Source of the DNA: Gammaproteobacteria bacterium
GTDB taxonomy: Bacteria > Pseudomonadota > Gammaproteobacteria > Pseudomonadales > Azotimanducaceae
NCBI GenBank assembly: GCA_007694905.1
Contig: REEU01000194.1
Coordinates: forward strand, 1 to 32,916
DNA length: 32,916 nucleotides
Direction: 5' to 3'
Positions 1-7,776 of this stretch are shown in pieces. Made by a program: the position numbers and the translations under genes. The notes under the pieces were generated by a model that did not search any database, was not told where the DNA came from, and saw nothing but the letters and a program-made list of their open reading frames with translations. Position 1 is the first letter of the stretch. Every line of letters begins with the position of its first letter.

Positions 1-256
1 TTAGGGAAGTGCTGATCAATTCCTCCGCGACTCTGGCCCTCAGGGCGCGTTCGCGCAGGCATAGTGGTGCTACGTCAAGCAAGCGCAATGCGGAGGCGGG
101 CGCACCCTGAGGGCCCCGAAGGGCGGGCGTTTGCCGGCGCATTGGCGGCGTTGCGCCGCTTGCAAAGGCAACCAGCCTTCCCTGCGCGACGCGCCTTGCC
201 ACTGCACCGGCAATCACCCGCACAGCCGTGGAGGAATTGATCAGCACTTCCTTAGA
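1..256. repeat. Palindromic repeat element with terminal inverted repeats (MITE-like)
   Basis: The first ~26 bases (GGAAGTGCTGATCAATTCCTCC core at 5-26) reappear as a reverse complement at about 230-254, so the segment has terminal inverted repeats with a 22-base perfect core. A nested inverted repeat, GGCCCTCAGGG at 35-45 and CCCTGAGGGCC at 105-115, lies inside. No protein-coding frame is evident within it. A second copy of its left end occurs in direct orientation at 32845. Size and structure fit a non-autonomous miniature element or a large REP-like repeat; which transposase would move it cannot be told from here. Confidence 0.75.
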
Positions 257-476
257 CTGAATGCATCCCCGCTCCATGGCTGCCTCTGGAATGACCAAAG
301 CTCGTAGATTGCAACCTGATGTGGCTGTCAAATCCGCGCCCTCATATGCGCGATATCGCACAGAGCCCGTGCGCGATCATCCATACGCTGTGAGTTGTCT
401 TGTCCGAAGTCGTCAGCAATCGAAGGATCCGCTCGCGGCAGGGGCTGGCGTGTAAACCTCTCGAGGAGCAAAGGTG
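257..476. other. Leader region between repeat element and first gene
   Basis: No coding frame with a convincing start or family signature was seen between the repeat and the first gene. The region presumably contains the promoter of the PA2779/PA2778 pair, but no clear -35/-10 pair was recognised. A purine-rich GAGGAG ribosome binding site lies at 463-468. Confidence 0.4.
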
Positions 477-839
477 ATGTACACATTGAAAACTTCGATG
501 ATGGCAGTGTTGGTCGCGGCGATGCTGGTGGGTTCATGGCCGGCACAGGCCGGGATCGTCGGTACGGAACAGATGGTCAGCAGTGAAGCCCGAGCCGCTT
601 CCCTCGGCAGGATCAACAGCGTGCTGGCCGGCGAAGAGGTGGCCGCTCAACTCGAAGCCTGGGGCGTCGCGCCGGAGGCCGTCGCGCAGCGGGTGGCTGC
701 CCTGTCGGATGCCGAGCTGCAACAACTGGCAGCGTCCATAGAGACCGACCCGGCAGGTGGCGTTCTGGCCGTCATCGGTGTGGTGTTCGTGGTGTTGATC
801 ATTCTCCACCTGACCGGTTTCTTTCGAGGCTTCCGTTGA
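477..839 (+). CDS. PA2779 family small membrane protein
   Basis: Small exported or membrane protein of 120 residues. It has an N-terminal hydrophobic segment ending in WPAQA, which looks like a cleavable signal peptide. A helical middle follows (residues ~40-90, rich in Ala, Glu and Leu), then a C-terminal hydrophobic helix (~95-113) followed by FRGFR. This layout, together with the cysteine peptidase immediately downstream, matches the PA2779 family, which is usually paired with PA2778. The biochemical role of the family is not established. The start chosen is the ATG at 477, with GAGGAG (463-468) about 8 bases upstream; an in-frame GTG at 474 is the alternative. The next gene begins 7 bases after the stop at the earliest, so the two are probably co-transcribed. 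Confidence 0.8.
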   Translation: MYTLKTSMMAVLVAAMLVGSWPAQAGIVGTEQMVSSEARAASLGRINSVLAGEEVAAQLEAWGVAPEAVAQRVAALSDAELQQLAASIETDPAGGVLAVIGVVFVVLIILHLTGFFRGFR

Positions 840-846
840 CGCTGGC

Positions 847-1836
847 GTGAGACCGGGAGCCACATCATTTGCCCCGTGGCTCCCGCCCGCCATGGCTTTG
901 CGCTGCGGAATGTTCGTGGTGCTATGGGCTGTGGGGACGGGTTGTGCCACCAGTCCGGCGTGGGAGGAGCTGCGCGAGGCGGCACCGGCGCCGGAACTCG
1001 TCGCCGTTCCCTTCTTCCCGCAGGAGACTTATCAGTGCGGTCCCGCGGCGCTGGCCACGGTGCTCGCGCATGGCGGCATCGAGGTGACGCCGGAAATGCT
1101 TGTCTCCCGAATCTATGTTCCAACCCGTCGCGGCAGCCTGCAGGCGGAACTGCTGGCTGCCGCACGCAGCCATGACCGGGTACCGTATCTGCTGCCGGGC
1201 TCACCCGAGCTGCTGGTGGATGAGGTGCGGGCCGGCCGCCCTGTCCTGCTGCTGCAGAATCTGGGGTTCGAGCGCTGGCCGATCTGGCACTACGCAGTAC
1301 TCGTTGGCTTCGACCCCGCCGAACGGACGTTTCTGTTGCGCTCCGGGACTGAAGCGAGGCACGAGGTTGGTGTGCGCGGGTTTTTGGCGAGCTGGGAGCG
1401 CGGCGGGCGCTGGGCCATCGTGGTGGTACCGGCGTCCGAGCCGCCGGCGGCTGCCGACGCTCTGGGGTGGCTGGGAGCGGTGGCACCTTTCGAGTCCACC
1501 GGCCATCTTGAGATGGCAGCCGAGGGCTACGAAGCCGGCGTGAAACGCTGGCCGGATGAGGCCGTGGTATGGACGGCGCTGGGGAACGTTCGCTACCTGC
1601 AGCGGGATCTGGCGGGCGCCCAGGAGGCCTATGGCCGGGCACTGGCGCTCTCATCGGGGAACTGGACGGCGCGCAACAACCTCGTGCGCACGTTCATGGC
1701 GCAGGGTTGTGCAGGCCATGCCCGGCAATGGATAAGTGATGCCGGCCGTCCGCCGGACGGGTTTGCGTCGACCTGGAAACGCACGCTGGACGAGCTCGCC
1801 GAAACGGAGCAGCGTGACTGCCAAGTGCCGCAGTAA
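847..1836 (+). CDS. PA2778 family cysteine peptidase (C39-like domain plus TPR)
   Basis: Predicted lipoprotein with a papain-like C39-type peptidase domain followed by TPR-like helices. A lipobox is visible at AVGTGC (Cys33 from the GTG at 847). The peptidase domain has the catalytic Cys in YQCGPAAL (Cys64) and the catalytic His in IWHYAVLVGFD (His148), the usual order for C39-like enzymes. Residues ~205-300 form at least two TPR-type helical repeats (VVWTALGNVRYLQ, AQEAYGRALAL). C39 peptidases in transporters cleave double-glycine leaders; here the domain is stand-alone and the substrate is unknown. An ATG at 892 would give a more typical 18-residue lipoprotein signal peptide and may be the true start; neither start has a strong Shine-Dalgarno sequence. 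It follows the PA2779 gene directly and is likely translationally coupled to it. Confidence 0.85.
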   Translation: MRPGATSFAPWLPPAMALRCGMFVVLWAVGTGCATSPAWEELREAAPAPELVAVPFFPQETYQCGPAALATVLAHGGIEVTPEMLVSRIYVPTRRGSLQAELLAAARSHDRVPYLLPGSPELLVDEVRAGRPVLLLQNLGFERWPIWHYAVLVGFDPAERTFLLRSGTEARHEVGVRGFLASWERGGRWAIVVVPASEPPAAADALGWLGAVAPFESTGHLEMAAEGYEAGVKRWPDEAVVWTALGNVRYLQRDLAGAQEAYGRALALSSGNWTARNNLVRTFMAQGCAGHARQWISDAGRPPDGFASTWKRTLDELAETEQRDCQVPQ

Positions 1837-1988
1837 CCGGCCCCGTCCGCGTAATGCGTGGCGGTGCACTTTGGTGGTTGTGACGAAACGTTCATCGAGC
1901 ACGCGCTGTGCCGTCTTTTATGTGTGGTAACGTACATACGTCGCGGGCAAGTGGTTCCTATTTTGCGTCGATTCTGCGTCTGAAGTGG

Positions 1989-2786
1989 ATGTCGGTCATG
2001 GCTCACTCGAATCAGTCCCCCACGGCAGGGTTGCAGGCTCAGGCAGAGCCGCCGAAGCACGAAGACAATCTGCTGCTCAACGCGCTTACACCTGCGGTCA
2101 GAGGGCGCGTCAGCGAGAACCTGAAGCTGACCGGGTTGCCGCTTGGCGAAGTGCTCTATGAGTCAGGTGACGTCATGAATGACGTCTACTTTCCGACCAA
2201 TTCCATCGTTTCGCTTTTGTATGTGATGGAGGACGGGAGCTCGGCGGAGATCTCGGTGGTGGGTAACGAGGGTATTGTCGGCATCGCGTTGTTCATGGGG
2301 GGGCAGAGCACCCCGAGCCGAGCGGTGGTGCAGAGTGCCGGGTATGCCTATCGGCTGGCGGGCAGGTTCTTAAAAGACGAGTTCCGACGCCACGGTGAAC
2401 TGCACCACCTGTTGCTGCGCTACACCCAGGCGCTGATCACTCAGATGGCCCAGACCGCCGCTTGCAATCGGCACCACAGTATCGACCAGCAGCTTAGTCG
2501 CTGGCTGCTGCTGTCCATGGATCGCCTGAAGGGTGATCATCTGGACATGACCCAGGAGCTGATTGCGAACATGCTGGGAGTGCGTCGGGAAGGCGTCACG
2601 GAAGCGGCCAGCAAGCTCGCTCGTGCCGGCGTCATTCATTACAAACGCGGCCACATCACGATTCTCGATCGCCCGGCGCTCGAAAAGCGCAGCTGTGAAT
2701 GCTACGCGGTGGTGAAGCGGGAGTCTGATCGCCTGCTGGACAATTTCACATATCCCCCGCCCGGAGTGACTCCCGAAGGCGAGTGA
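1989..2786 (+). CDS. Crp/Fnr family transcriptional regulator
   Basis: Transcription regulator with an N-terminal cyclic-nucleotide-binding-type beta-roll (GEVLYESGDVMNDVYFPTNS onward) and a C-terminal winged helix. In the HTH, LDMTQELIANMLGVRREGVT is the recognition region, followed by AGVIHYKRGHITILD. Three cysteines stand out: one in QTAAC before the HTH and two in SCEC near the C-terminus; all recur in the paralogue at 5810-6500. The ligand is unknown, and the cAMP-contacting motif of true Crp is not evident. The open frame extends upstream to 1908, but ATG at 1989 or 1998 fits the family better because the upstream residues are not Crp-like. The gene converges on the M48 protease gene with only 13 bases between stop codons. 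Confidence 0.9.
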   Translation: MSVMAHSNQSPTAGLQAQAEPPKHEDNLLLNALTPAVRGRVSENLKLTGLPLGEVLYESGDVMNDVYFPTNSIVSLLYVMEDGSSAEISVVGNEGIVGIALFMGGQSTPSRAVVQSAGYAYRLAGRFLKDEFRRHGELHHLLLRYTQALITQMAQTAACNRHHSIDQQLSRWLLLSMDRLKGDHLDMTQELIANMLGVRREGVTEAASKLARAGVIHYKRGHITILDRPALEKRSCECYAVVKRESDRLLDNFTYPPPGVTPEGE

Positions 2787-2799
2787 CTGTTACCCTAAC

Positions 2800-4224
2800 T
2801 TACAGGTCGACGATGCGTTTCGCGCGAAAGCCGGCGGGCATGGTGGCTTCAGGCCCCGTCTGCTGATTGATCAGCGCCAGCTCAGCTAGCGGAATACCGG
2901 ATGGATAGGCGTCGTTGAATTGCGCAACCGTCATGGCCCGTGCAAAGGAGACGATCTGCAGCCGATTTGGCTGCCGCGTCAGGGCCGTCGAGTCCGTCAG
3001 ACGGGCGAAGCTCCTGATCGAACGTCGGAATGTCGCCTCGTGACCGGCCATCTTCGCCGACGGTGCATAGGCCAGAATCTGGTAGGTGCGATCGACGTAG
3101 GTGATGAACCCGGCGATTCCTCCCACCGTTCCCTGCTCGGTCTGCGCTTCGAACGCAGCGACAACGGTCGGCAGACCATTGACCGTTTCCTGAGCCTCGC
3201 TTCCTGAGCGTAGGCCTTCCTGCCCCAAGAACCTGGCGGATGCCTCCCGCTGCGTGCCGGGAACGATGGTCAGCTGGATCAGCGCGTCCTGTGCCGGACT
3301 GCCGGCGAGGACGGCCTGCGCGAGGTTCCGGACCATCCAGTCCTGCGGCAGATCGATCTGAAACTCGAGATCCGGATGAAGGAAGCGATTCTCCTCGAAA
3401 AAACCGTTCCGTGGATTCGCTCCATAAATCAGTCCATCAATGCGCTCCATGTAATCCTTTTCCCCAATGCGCAGGGGCTCAGAACGTTCAGGTCGAGTTG
3501 CGAGCCGTTTCTTGATTCGGGCGATGCGCTCCCCGGGGTCGGGATGCGAGGTCATCCAGGTCGGAACCGGACTGTGGCCGGCAAGCGTGGCGGACTGCTG
3601 CAGCGCCGCGAACACGTTGACCATCTCAGCGACGTCATAGTCCTGTGCCAGCGCGTAGCGGTACCCGAGGTCATCTGCCTGGCGCTCGGCGTCCCGGCCG
3701 TAATTCAGGAACAGCACCTGGAGGCCAGCGGCGGCGAGATCCCCGAACTGGGCGACGGTCGGACTGATGATGGAGCCCACACCGAGACCGATCTGGGCGA
3801 GCTGTGCGCGGCTTATCATGGCCACGGAGTGGCGCGCCGTCACATGGCCGATTTCATGTCCAAGCACGCTGGCAAGCTCCGCCTCGTTGCGCATCAGCGC
3901 CAGCAGCCCGCGGGTGAAGAAGATGTAGCCGCCTGGAGCGGCAAAGGCATTGGGCGTCGGGTCGTCCACCACCCGGAACGTCCACGGTAATTCTGGCCGT
4001 TCTGAGGCAGCGGCGAGCTGAATGCCGATGCGCTGGATGTAGTCCTGCAGTTCGGCGTCGTCCACCAGTCCGAGCTGTGCCTCCGCGCTGGCGGCAGACT
4101 GCTGGCCTATTGCGATTTCCTGGGCTTCAGTGATGAGCGCGAGTTCGCGGTCTCCGGATACCGGGTTGATCGCACAGGAGCTGAACCACAAAGCGGTGGC
4201 AGCGAGCAGTAGAGGACGCTTCAT
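2800..4224 (-). CDS. M48 family metalloprotease lipoprotein (BepA/YfgC-like)
   Basis: Zinc metalloprotease of 474 residues, probably a periplasm-facing lipoprotein: the lipobox ends at Cys17 (ALWFSSC). The zinc motif HEIGH is at residues 123-127, and the third ligand Glu180 sits in RDAERQAD, both diagnostic of M48. Upstream PNAFAAPGGYIFFTRGLL is the conserved substrate-cleft strand of the family. The C-terminal ~60 residues (IVSFARAMTVAQF onward) resemble the short LysM-like tail found on some M48 lipoproteins, instead of the TPR tail of E. coli BepA. Relatives degrade misassembled outer-membrane proteins. The ATG at 4224 was chosen because it places the signal peptide at the N-terminus. The gene lies about 115 bases downstream of the LPQTS-protein gene on the same strand, so co-transcription with the sortase block is possible but unproven. 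Confidence 0.9.
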   Translation of the reverse strand: MKRPLLLAATALWFSSCAINPVSGDRELALITEAQEIAIGQQSAASAEAQLGLVDDAELQDYIQRIGIQLAAASERPELPWTFRVVDDPTPNAFAAPGGYIFFTRGLLALMRNEAELASVLGHEIGHVTARHSVAMISRAQLAQIGLGVGSIISPTVAQFGDLAAAGLQVLFLNYGRDAERQADDLGYRYALAQDYDVAEMVNVFAALQQSATLAGHSPVPTWMTSHPDPGERIARIKKRLATRPERSEPLRIGEKDYMERIDGLIYGANPRNGFFEENRFLHPDLEFQIDLPQDWMVRNLAQAVLAGSPAQDALIQLTIVPGTQREASARFLGQEGLRSGSEAQETVNGLPTVVAAFEAQTEQGTVGGIAGFITYVDRTYQILAYAPSAKMAGHEATFRRSIRSFARLTDSTALTRQPNRLQIVSFARAMTVAQFNDAYPSGIPLAELALINQQTGPEATMPAGFRAKRIVDL

Positions 4225-4339
4225 GATGCAAATCCTGGTTTGCCCGACAGGACGGTCCTGATGTGGACAAGTCTGGACCAGGACCACACTTCCGAATCTG
4301 AAACGCCGGTGGCGCATCGTTGCATCACCGGCTCACGCC

Positions 4340-4978
4340 TCAGATCCTCCGACGCAGCGTCAAGCCGAAACCGCCGAGCAGGGACAGGAGGCCACCCAGT
4401 GCGAACCAGGGCAGCGGGCCTGAGGTCTGTGGCAGCACGGAGGGCAGCGGATCACGCTGTGCTACCGCCTGCCTTGGAGCGGCCGGCTCCGGCGTTTCCG
4501 CCGTGGTCGCGGGCTCCTGACTGACGGTTGCGAGCTCACCACCGGGTTCCGTAGCGAAGCCGTAACCGCCCTCGGGTACGTAGAGATTGACCGTGTCGGT
4601 GGAACGCAGCTGCCTGAACGGCGTGGGCTGATTGTCGATGTACGCGACCTGATTGGCCGTCGGCCGGAGCCGCACTTCCTCGATGGAACGGCCACGCTGA
4701 TCGCGGACGCTGAAAACCACATCCCCGTCCCGATTGACCCGGACGAACCTGGCCTCGAATCGGGCCCAGGTCCTGTCGCCGGCGACCACCACCTCCTTGC
4801 AGGCGTCGATCAGGGCCGGATGGCTACTCCGCATCGTGTCGTTCCAGCGGATCTCGGCACAGGATTGCGGCTGGGAGCGTTCGGACGGGAATTGCTGCTG
4901 CTGCGCTGCGACGGAACTGGCGCCAAGCACGCTCCCCAGCAGCACGGAGCCCGCACAAAAGGCCTTCATTTTGTTCAT
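4340..4978 (-). CDS. Exported protein with C-terminal LPQTS sorting signal (likely sortase substrate)
   Basis: Protein of 212 residues with a Sec signal peptide (cleavage near SSVAAQ, residue ~25) and a mature domain with two cysteines, CAEIRWND and DACKEVVV. After a Pro/Glu/Ala/Thr-rich linker (~140-180) comes a complete sorting signal: LPQTS at 182-186, a ~20-residue hydrophobic helix and a terminal RRRI. This tripartite tail is the hallmark of sortase substrates and is unusual in a Gram-negative genome. The sortase gene ends 18 bases upstream on the same strand, making this its probable cognate substrate. A GAGGGA ribosome binding site precedes ATG 4978 by about 6 bases. The function of the mature domain is unknown; similar small domains occur beside other proteobacterial sortases (recalled, not checked). 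Confidence 0.85.
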   Translation of the reverse strand: MNKMKAFCAGSVLLGSVLGASSVAAQQQQFPSERSQPQSCAEIRWNDTMRSSHPALIDACKEVVVAGDRTWARFEARFVRVNRDGDVVFSVRDQRGRSIEEVRLRPTANQVAYIDNQPTPFRQLRSTDTVNLYVPEGGYGFATEPGGELATVSQEPATTAETPEPAAPRQAVAQRDPLPSVLPQTSGPLPWFALGGLLSLLGGFGLTLRRRI

Positions 4979-4996
4979 GTGACGTCCCTCATGGTT

Positions 4997-5569
4997 CTAG
5001 TTGGAAGGGTCGGCTGCTGCCGCCCTGACGATGAAGCGTTGCGGTGCATGGCCGACGAAATAGAACGGGTAGCAGGTCACCAGTGTCAGAACGTCCTCCC
5101 CGGTGTCGGCGAGGACGTGCACCTCGGTAGGCTCGACGATGGACATGCCGGTGACGTGGTACCTCAATCTGCCTTCCAGCGTCTCGAGGTCGATGCGATC
5201 GCCCACGGCGATGTGTTCGAGGCCACGAAAGAACGTGTCCCGATGTGCGGCGATGCCAACGTTCCCGGGGGTTCCGGGCGGCGCCGTGCCTTCGATCAAG
5301 CCCGCGCCGCGGCGCAGCACGGTTTCTGACGTGCCGTAGGTCACCGGGACTTCGAGGTCGATCCCCGGAATGCGCAGTACCGCAAGGACTGCATCGACGT
5401 CGGGTTCTGAAGATGCGGCGGAGGGCGTCGTTGTGCCCGCTGATTGCTGCGCCATGACGAAACCGGTGAGATCGCGTTGCCCCGCGGATTGTCCCCACGC
5501 CTGCGCACCAAGATAAATCGTGAGCAGCGTGATGCCGGCGATCCACAAGACCAGTTCGATCAGTTTCAT
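4997..5569 (-). CDS. Class D-type sortase (proteobacterial)
   Basis: Membrane-anchored transpeptidase of 190 residues. One N-terminal transmembrane helix (~4-23) is followed by a short polar stalk and the sortase beta-barrel (~60-185). Catalytic residues are in place: His109 in GIAAHRDTFF, Cys166 in LTLVTCYPF, and Arg178 in APQRFIV. The AAHRDTFFRGL and TLVTCYPF blocks are typical of the class D sortases found in some Proteobacteria. The enzyme should cleave an LPxT-type signal between Thr and the next residue and transfer the protein to an acceptor, which in a Gram-negative cell is unknown. It is the first gene of the minus-strand block, with its likely substrate 18 bases downstream, and is divergent from the frameshifted Crp/Fnr gene. 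No strong ribosome binding site is seen before ATG 5569. Confidence 0.92.
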   Translation of the reverse strand: MKLIELVLWIAGITLLTIYLGAQAWGQSAGQRDLTGFVMAQQSAGTTTPSAASSEPDVDAVLAVLRIPGIDLEVPVTYGTSETVLRRGAGLIEGTAPPGTPGNVGIAAHRDTFFRGLEHIAVGDRIDLETLEGRLRYHVTGMSIVEPTEVHVLADTGEDVLTLVTCYPFYFVGHAPQRFIVRAAAADPSN

Positions 5570-5809
5570 GATGCCGCGCGCCCGATGGAGAGGGCAGCCA
5601 ATCTAAGGCCGCGCAAAGGGTTAGTCTGTGCCACATCGAACACAGCGGACCCCGGCCAGGAACGATCCTTTGGCCCCGCGGGCTGCCCCGCCTGGGTGCA
5701 CCAGCGAACGGACGGTGACGCGGCTGCATGCCACTCTCCGTCGCTCGGAGCGATCACAGTGGCTGTTTCCCCCTCAGCGGTACGCAGTTCTGCTGCTGGA
5801 GTGAACGCA

Positions 5810-6500
5810 TTGAACAAGGCACACGGAGGGGCTGTCGTAAATCGATTGATCGCCGGTTTGCCGGCGGCGGAGCCGCAGCGCATTGCTCAATTGCTGCGAA
5901 CCGGTGGAGCTCGCCTTTGGCACCGTGCTGTACAGGCAGCATGAGCGCTACGAGCACGCCCACTTTCCCGTGACGGCCTTCATCTCCCTCATGGCCTCCG
6001 TTGGCGGACATCCACCGATGGAAGTCGGCATGGTCGGTCGTGAGGGCATGCTGGGGACTTCCATGCTCCTGGGCGTGGACCTGGCGCCGAATCATGCGGT
6101 GGTGCAGGCGCAGGGAATGGCCCTGCGCATAGGCACGACGGCACTGCGCGATCTGCTTCCCGACAACCCGATTCTGGTGGGGAGCCTGAGGCGCGGCTGC
6201 TACCGCTCGATGGTGCAGACGGCGGCCTGCACACGTTTCCATCCGGTCGAGGCACGGCTTGCGCGCTGGTTGCTCATGACGCACGACCGGGCGCAGGCGG
6301 ACGAATTCCACCTGACGCATCAGCTTCTTGCCGACATGCTCGGCGTTCAGCGCAGCGCCGTAACCATTGCGTCCGGAACCCTCAAGTCTGACAGACTGAT
6401 CGAGTATTCACGGGGCAGGATAAATGTTCTCGACCGCGCCGGCCTCGAGGCCGCATCCTGCGAATGCTACGCGGCGGAGCGGTTCCCGATCGCGGATTGA
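5810..6500 (+). pseudogene. Crp/Fnr family regulator interrupted by a one-base frameshift
   Basis: Paralogue of the regulator at 1989-2786. Reading from TTG 5810 (GGAG at 5798-5801, 8 bases upstream; in-frame GTG at 5801) gives a normal N-terminus, NRLIAGLPAAEPQRIAQL. The frame is then lost near 5891-5897 and resumes one frame over as CEPVELAFGTVLYRQ through to the HTH (LTHQLLADMLGVQRSAVT) and the C-terminal SCECYA. Removing one base near 5894 restores the same spacing seen in the paralogue between its RV and GEVLY motifs, so a single extra base is the simplest explanation. A 205-residue product from TTG 5883 would lack the first helix of the sensor domain. It is either a decayed gene or a sequencing error. 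It is divergent from the sortase gene, with ~240 bases between them. Confidence 0.8.
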
Positions 6501-6760
6501 GTTTCCGCGCGAAGCATCCGTTTCCGAAGAAGCAGAATGACTCTGGCGCAGCGTTCCGCACCTGTCCCAGCCCGGCTGTCCAACAGCCACGCTCGCGGTG
6601 ATCAGGCGATGCCCGGCCCGCTACCGGCAGGCGATGGAAGCATGTACTCTCGATCGACTTGATGGCAGAATTTGGACTGTGGACATCGATTGAAGTACGT
6701 TGTACGGACGCTGCGGCTTTTGGGGGCCGCAGACGTTTTTGGGGCGTGGAGCCAACAGCA

Positions 6761-7474
6761 ATGCAATTCATCGATCGCAGTCGGCTCGACTCCATCGAGG
6801 CCGATTCGTTTCGCGCCCGGAAACCGTATCCCTGGACCAATCCGGCTGGATTGTTGCGGAGTGATGCGTATGAGCAACTGCGCTGCGACCTGCCGCCGGT
6901 GTCCGCCTTCAACGTCCGGTTCGGCAAAAAGCGCCGGCACGGTCAGCGCCCCCATGATCGTTATGTGCTCGAGTACCAGGACGATCTGGATATCGCCGAC
7001 AGCTGGCACGAATTCGTTGCGGAGCTGCGCGCGCCCGCCTACCAGGATTGGGTGGCGGACATGCTCGGGGCGCGGCGCTTCTTCCTCACCTTCCACTGGC
7101 ACTACACACCCAATGGGTGCTCCGTGTCCCCTCATTGCGACGCGCCGCGCAAGCTCGGCTCGCACATTTTCTACTTCAATAACGAAGATGACTGGCGTCC
7201 GGAGTGGGGCGGACAGACGGTGATCCTCGACGATGGCGGCCGCTTCAGCTCTCGCAGGGCGCCGGTCTTCGAGGACTTCGATCGGGAATACGAAGCGTCC
7301 GCGCTCGGCAACCAAAGCCTGTTTTTCGGTCGCAACGGCAATTCCTGGCACGGGGTGAGGGAGATCCGCTGTCCCGAAGACCGGCTGCGCAAGGTGTTCA
7401 TCGTCGTGGTCAACCGCATCTCGCCAGCGGCCCTGCTGAAGCGGGCGACGCTAGCGCTACGCGCCGCATCCTGA
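6761..7474 (+). CDS. 2OG-Fe(II) oxygenase superfamily protein
   Basis: Protein of 237 residues with the double-stranded beta-helix signature of iron/2-oxoglutarate dioxygenases. The HxD pair is in SPHCDAPRK (His125, Asp127), the distal His in NSWHGVR (His197), and a basic residue for the 2-oxoglutarate carboxylate in DRLRKVF (Arg210/Lys211). The WGGQTVILDDGG strand lies between them, as in prolyl 4-hydroxylase-like enzymes. The substrate is unknown; relatives hydroxylate proteins, sugars or small molecules. ATG 6761 was preferred over the upstream 6659 because GGAG precedes it by ~9 bases and the residues before it are not conserved-looking. It is followed by the Fur-box-bearing receptor gene, but a functional link is only a guess. 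Confidence 0.8.
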   Translation: MQFIDRSRLDSIEADSFRARKPYPWTNPAGLLRSDAYEQLRCDLPPVSAFNVRFGKKRRHGQRPHDRYVLEYQDDLDIADSWHEFVAELRAPAYQDWVADMLGARRFFLTFHWHYTPNGCSVSPHCDAPRKLGSHIFYFNNEDDWRPEWGGQTVILDDGGRFSSRRAPVFEDFDREYEASALGNQSLFFGRNGNSWHGVREIRCPEDRLRKVFIVVVNRISPAALLKRATLALRAAS

Positions 7475-7776
7475 GCGCACCCGCGCTACGCCTCTCCAGC
7501 GTCCAGGAAGTCGAGCACCAGCGCCACGAATCCCTCCGTTCCCATGGTGATGGACGTCTGCGCATCCGGCGCGAATAAGGGTTAATGATTTGCCGCCGGG
7601 GCTTCGCCGTGCGCCCGATGCGCCTCGCATACCTCCCGAGCGGTACCGCCGACCCAGAACATGAACGTGGGAAGGGCGGCTGCCAGGGATTGTCGTCTCC
7701 GGTATTGCAAATAAGAATAGTTATCACTAGCATTCCTTTCTGTCCCGTTGCGAACGCAACTTCCCGGAGTCTTGCA
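7475..7776. other. Intergenic region upstream of the FecA-like receptor
   Basis: About 300 bases without a supported gene. The only recognised element is the Fur-box-like palindrome at 7707-7731. Short frames on either strand here (for example one on the minus strand ending at 7582) have no ribosome binding site or family signature. Confidence 0.5.
7707..7731. promoter_or_regulatory. Fur-box-like operator
   Basis: The AT-rich imperfect palindrome GCAAATAAGAATAGTTATCA (first 20 bases) lies about 50 bases before the start of the TonB-dependent receptor. It resembles gammaproteobacterial Fur sites (GATAATGATAATCATTATC type) and stands out from the GC-rich surroundings. Its position fits iron-responsive repression of the receptor. 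Confidence 0.7.

Noticed and set aside
4340-4978. PEP-CTERM/exosortase-type sorting signal
   Set aside because: The motif is LPQTS and the neighbouring enzyme is a Cys/His/Arg sortase, not an exosortase with many helices.
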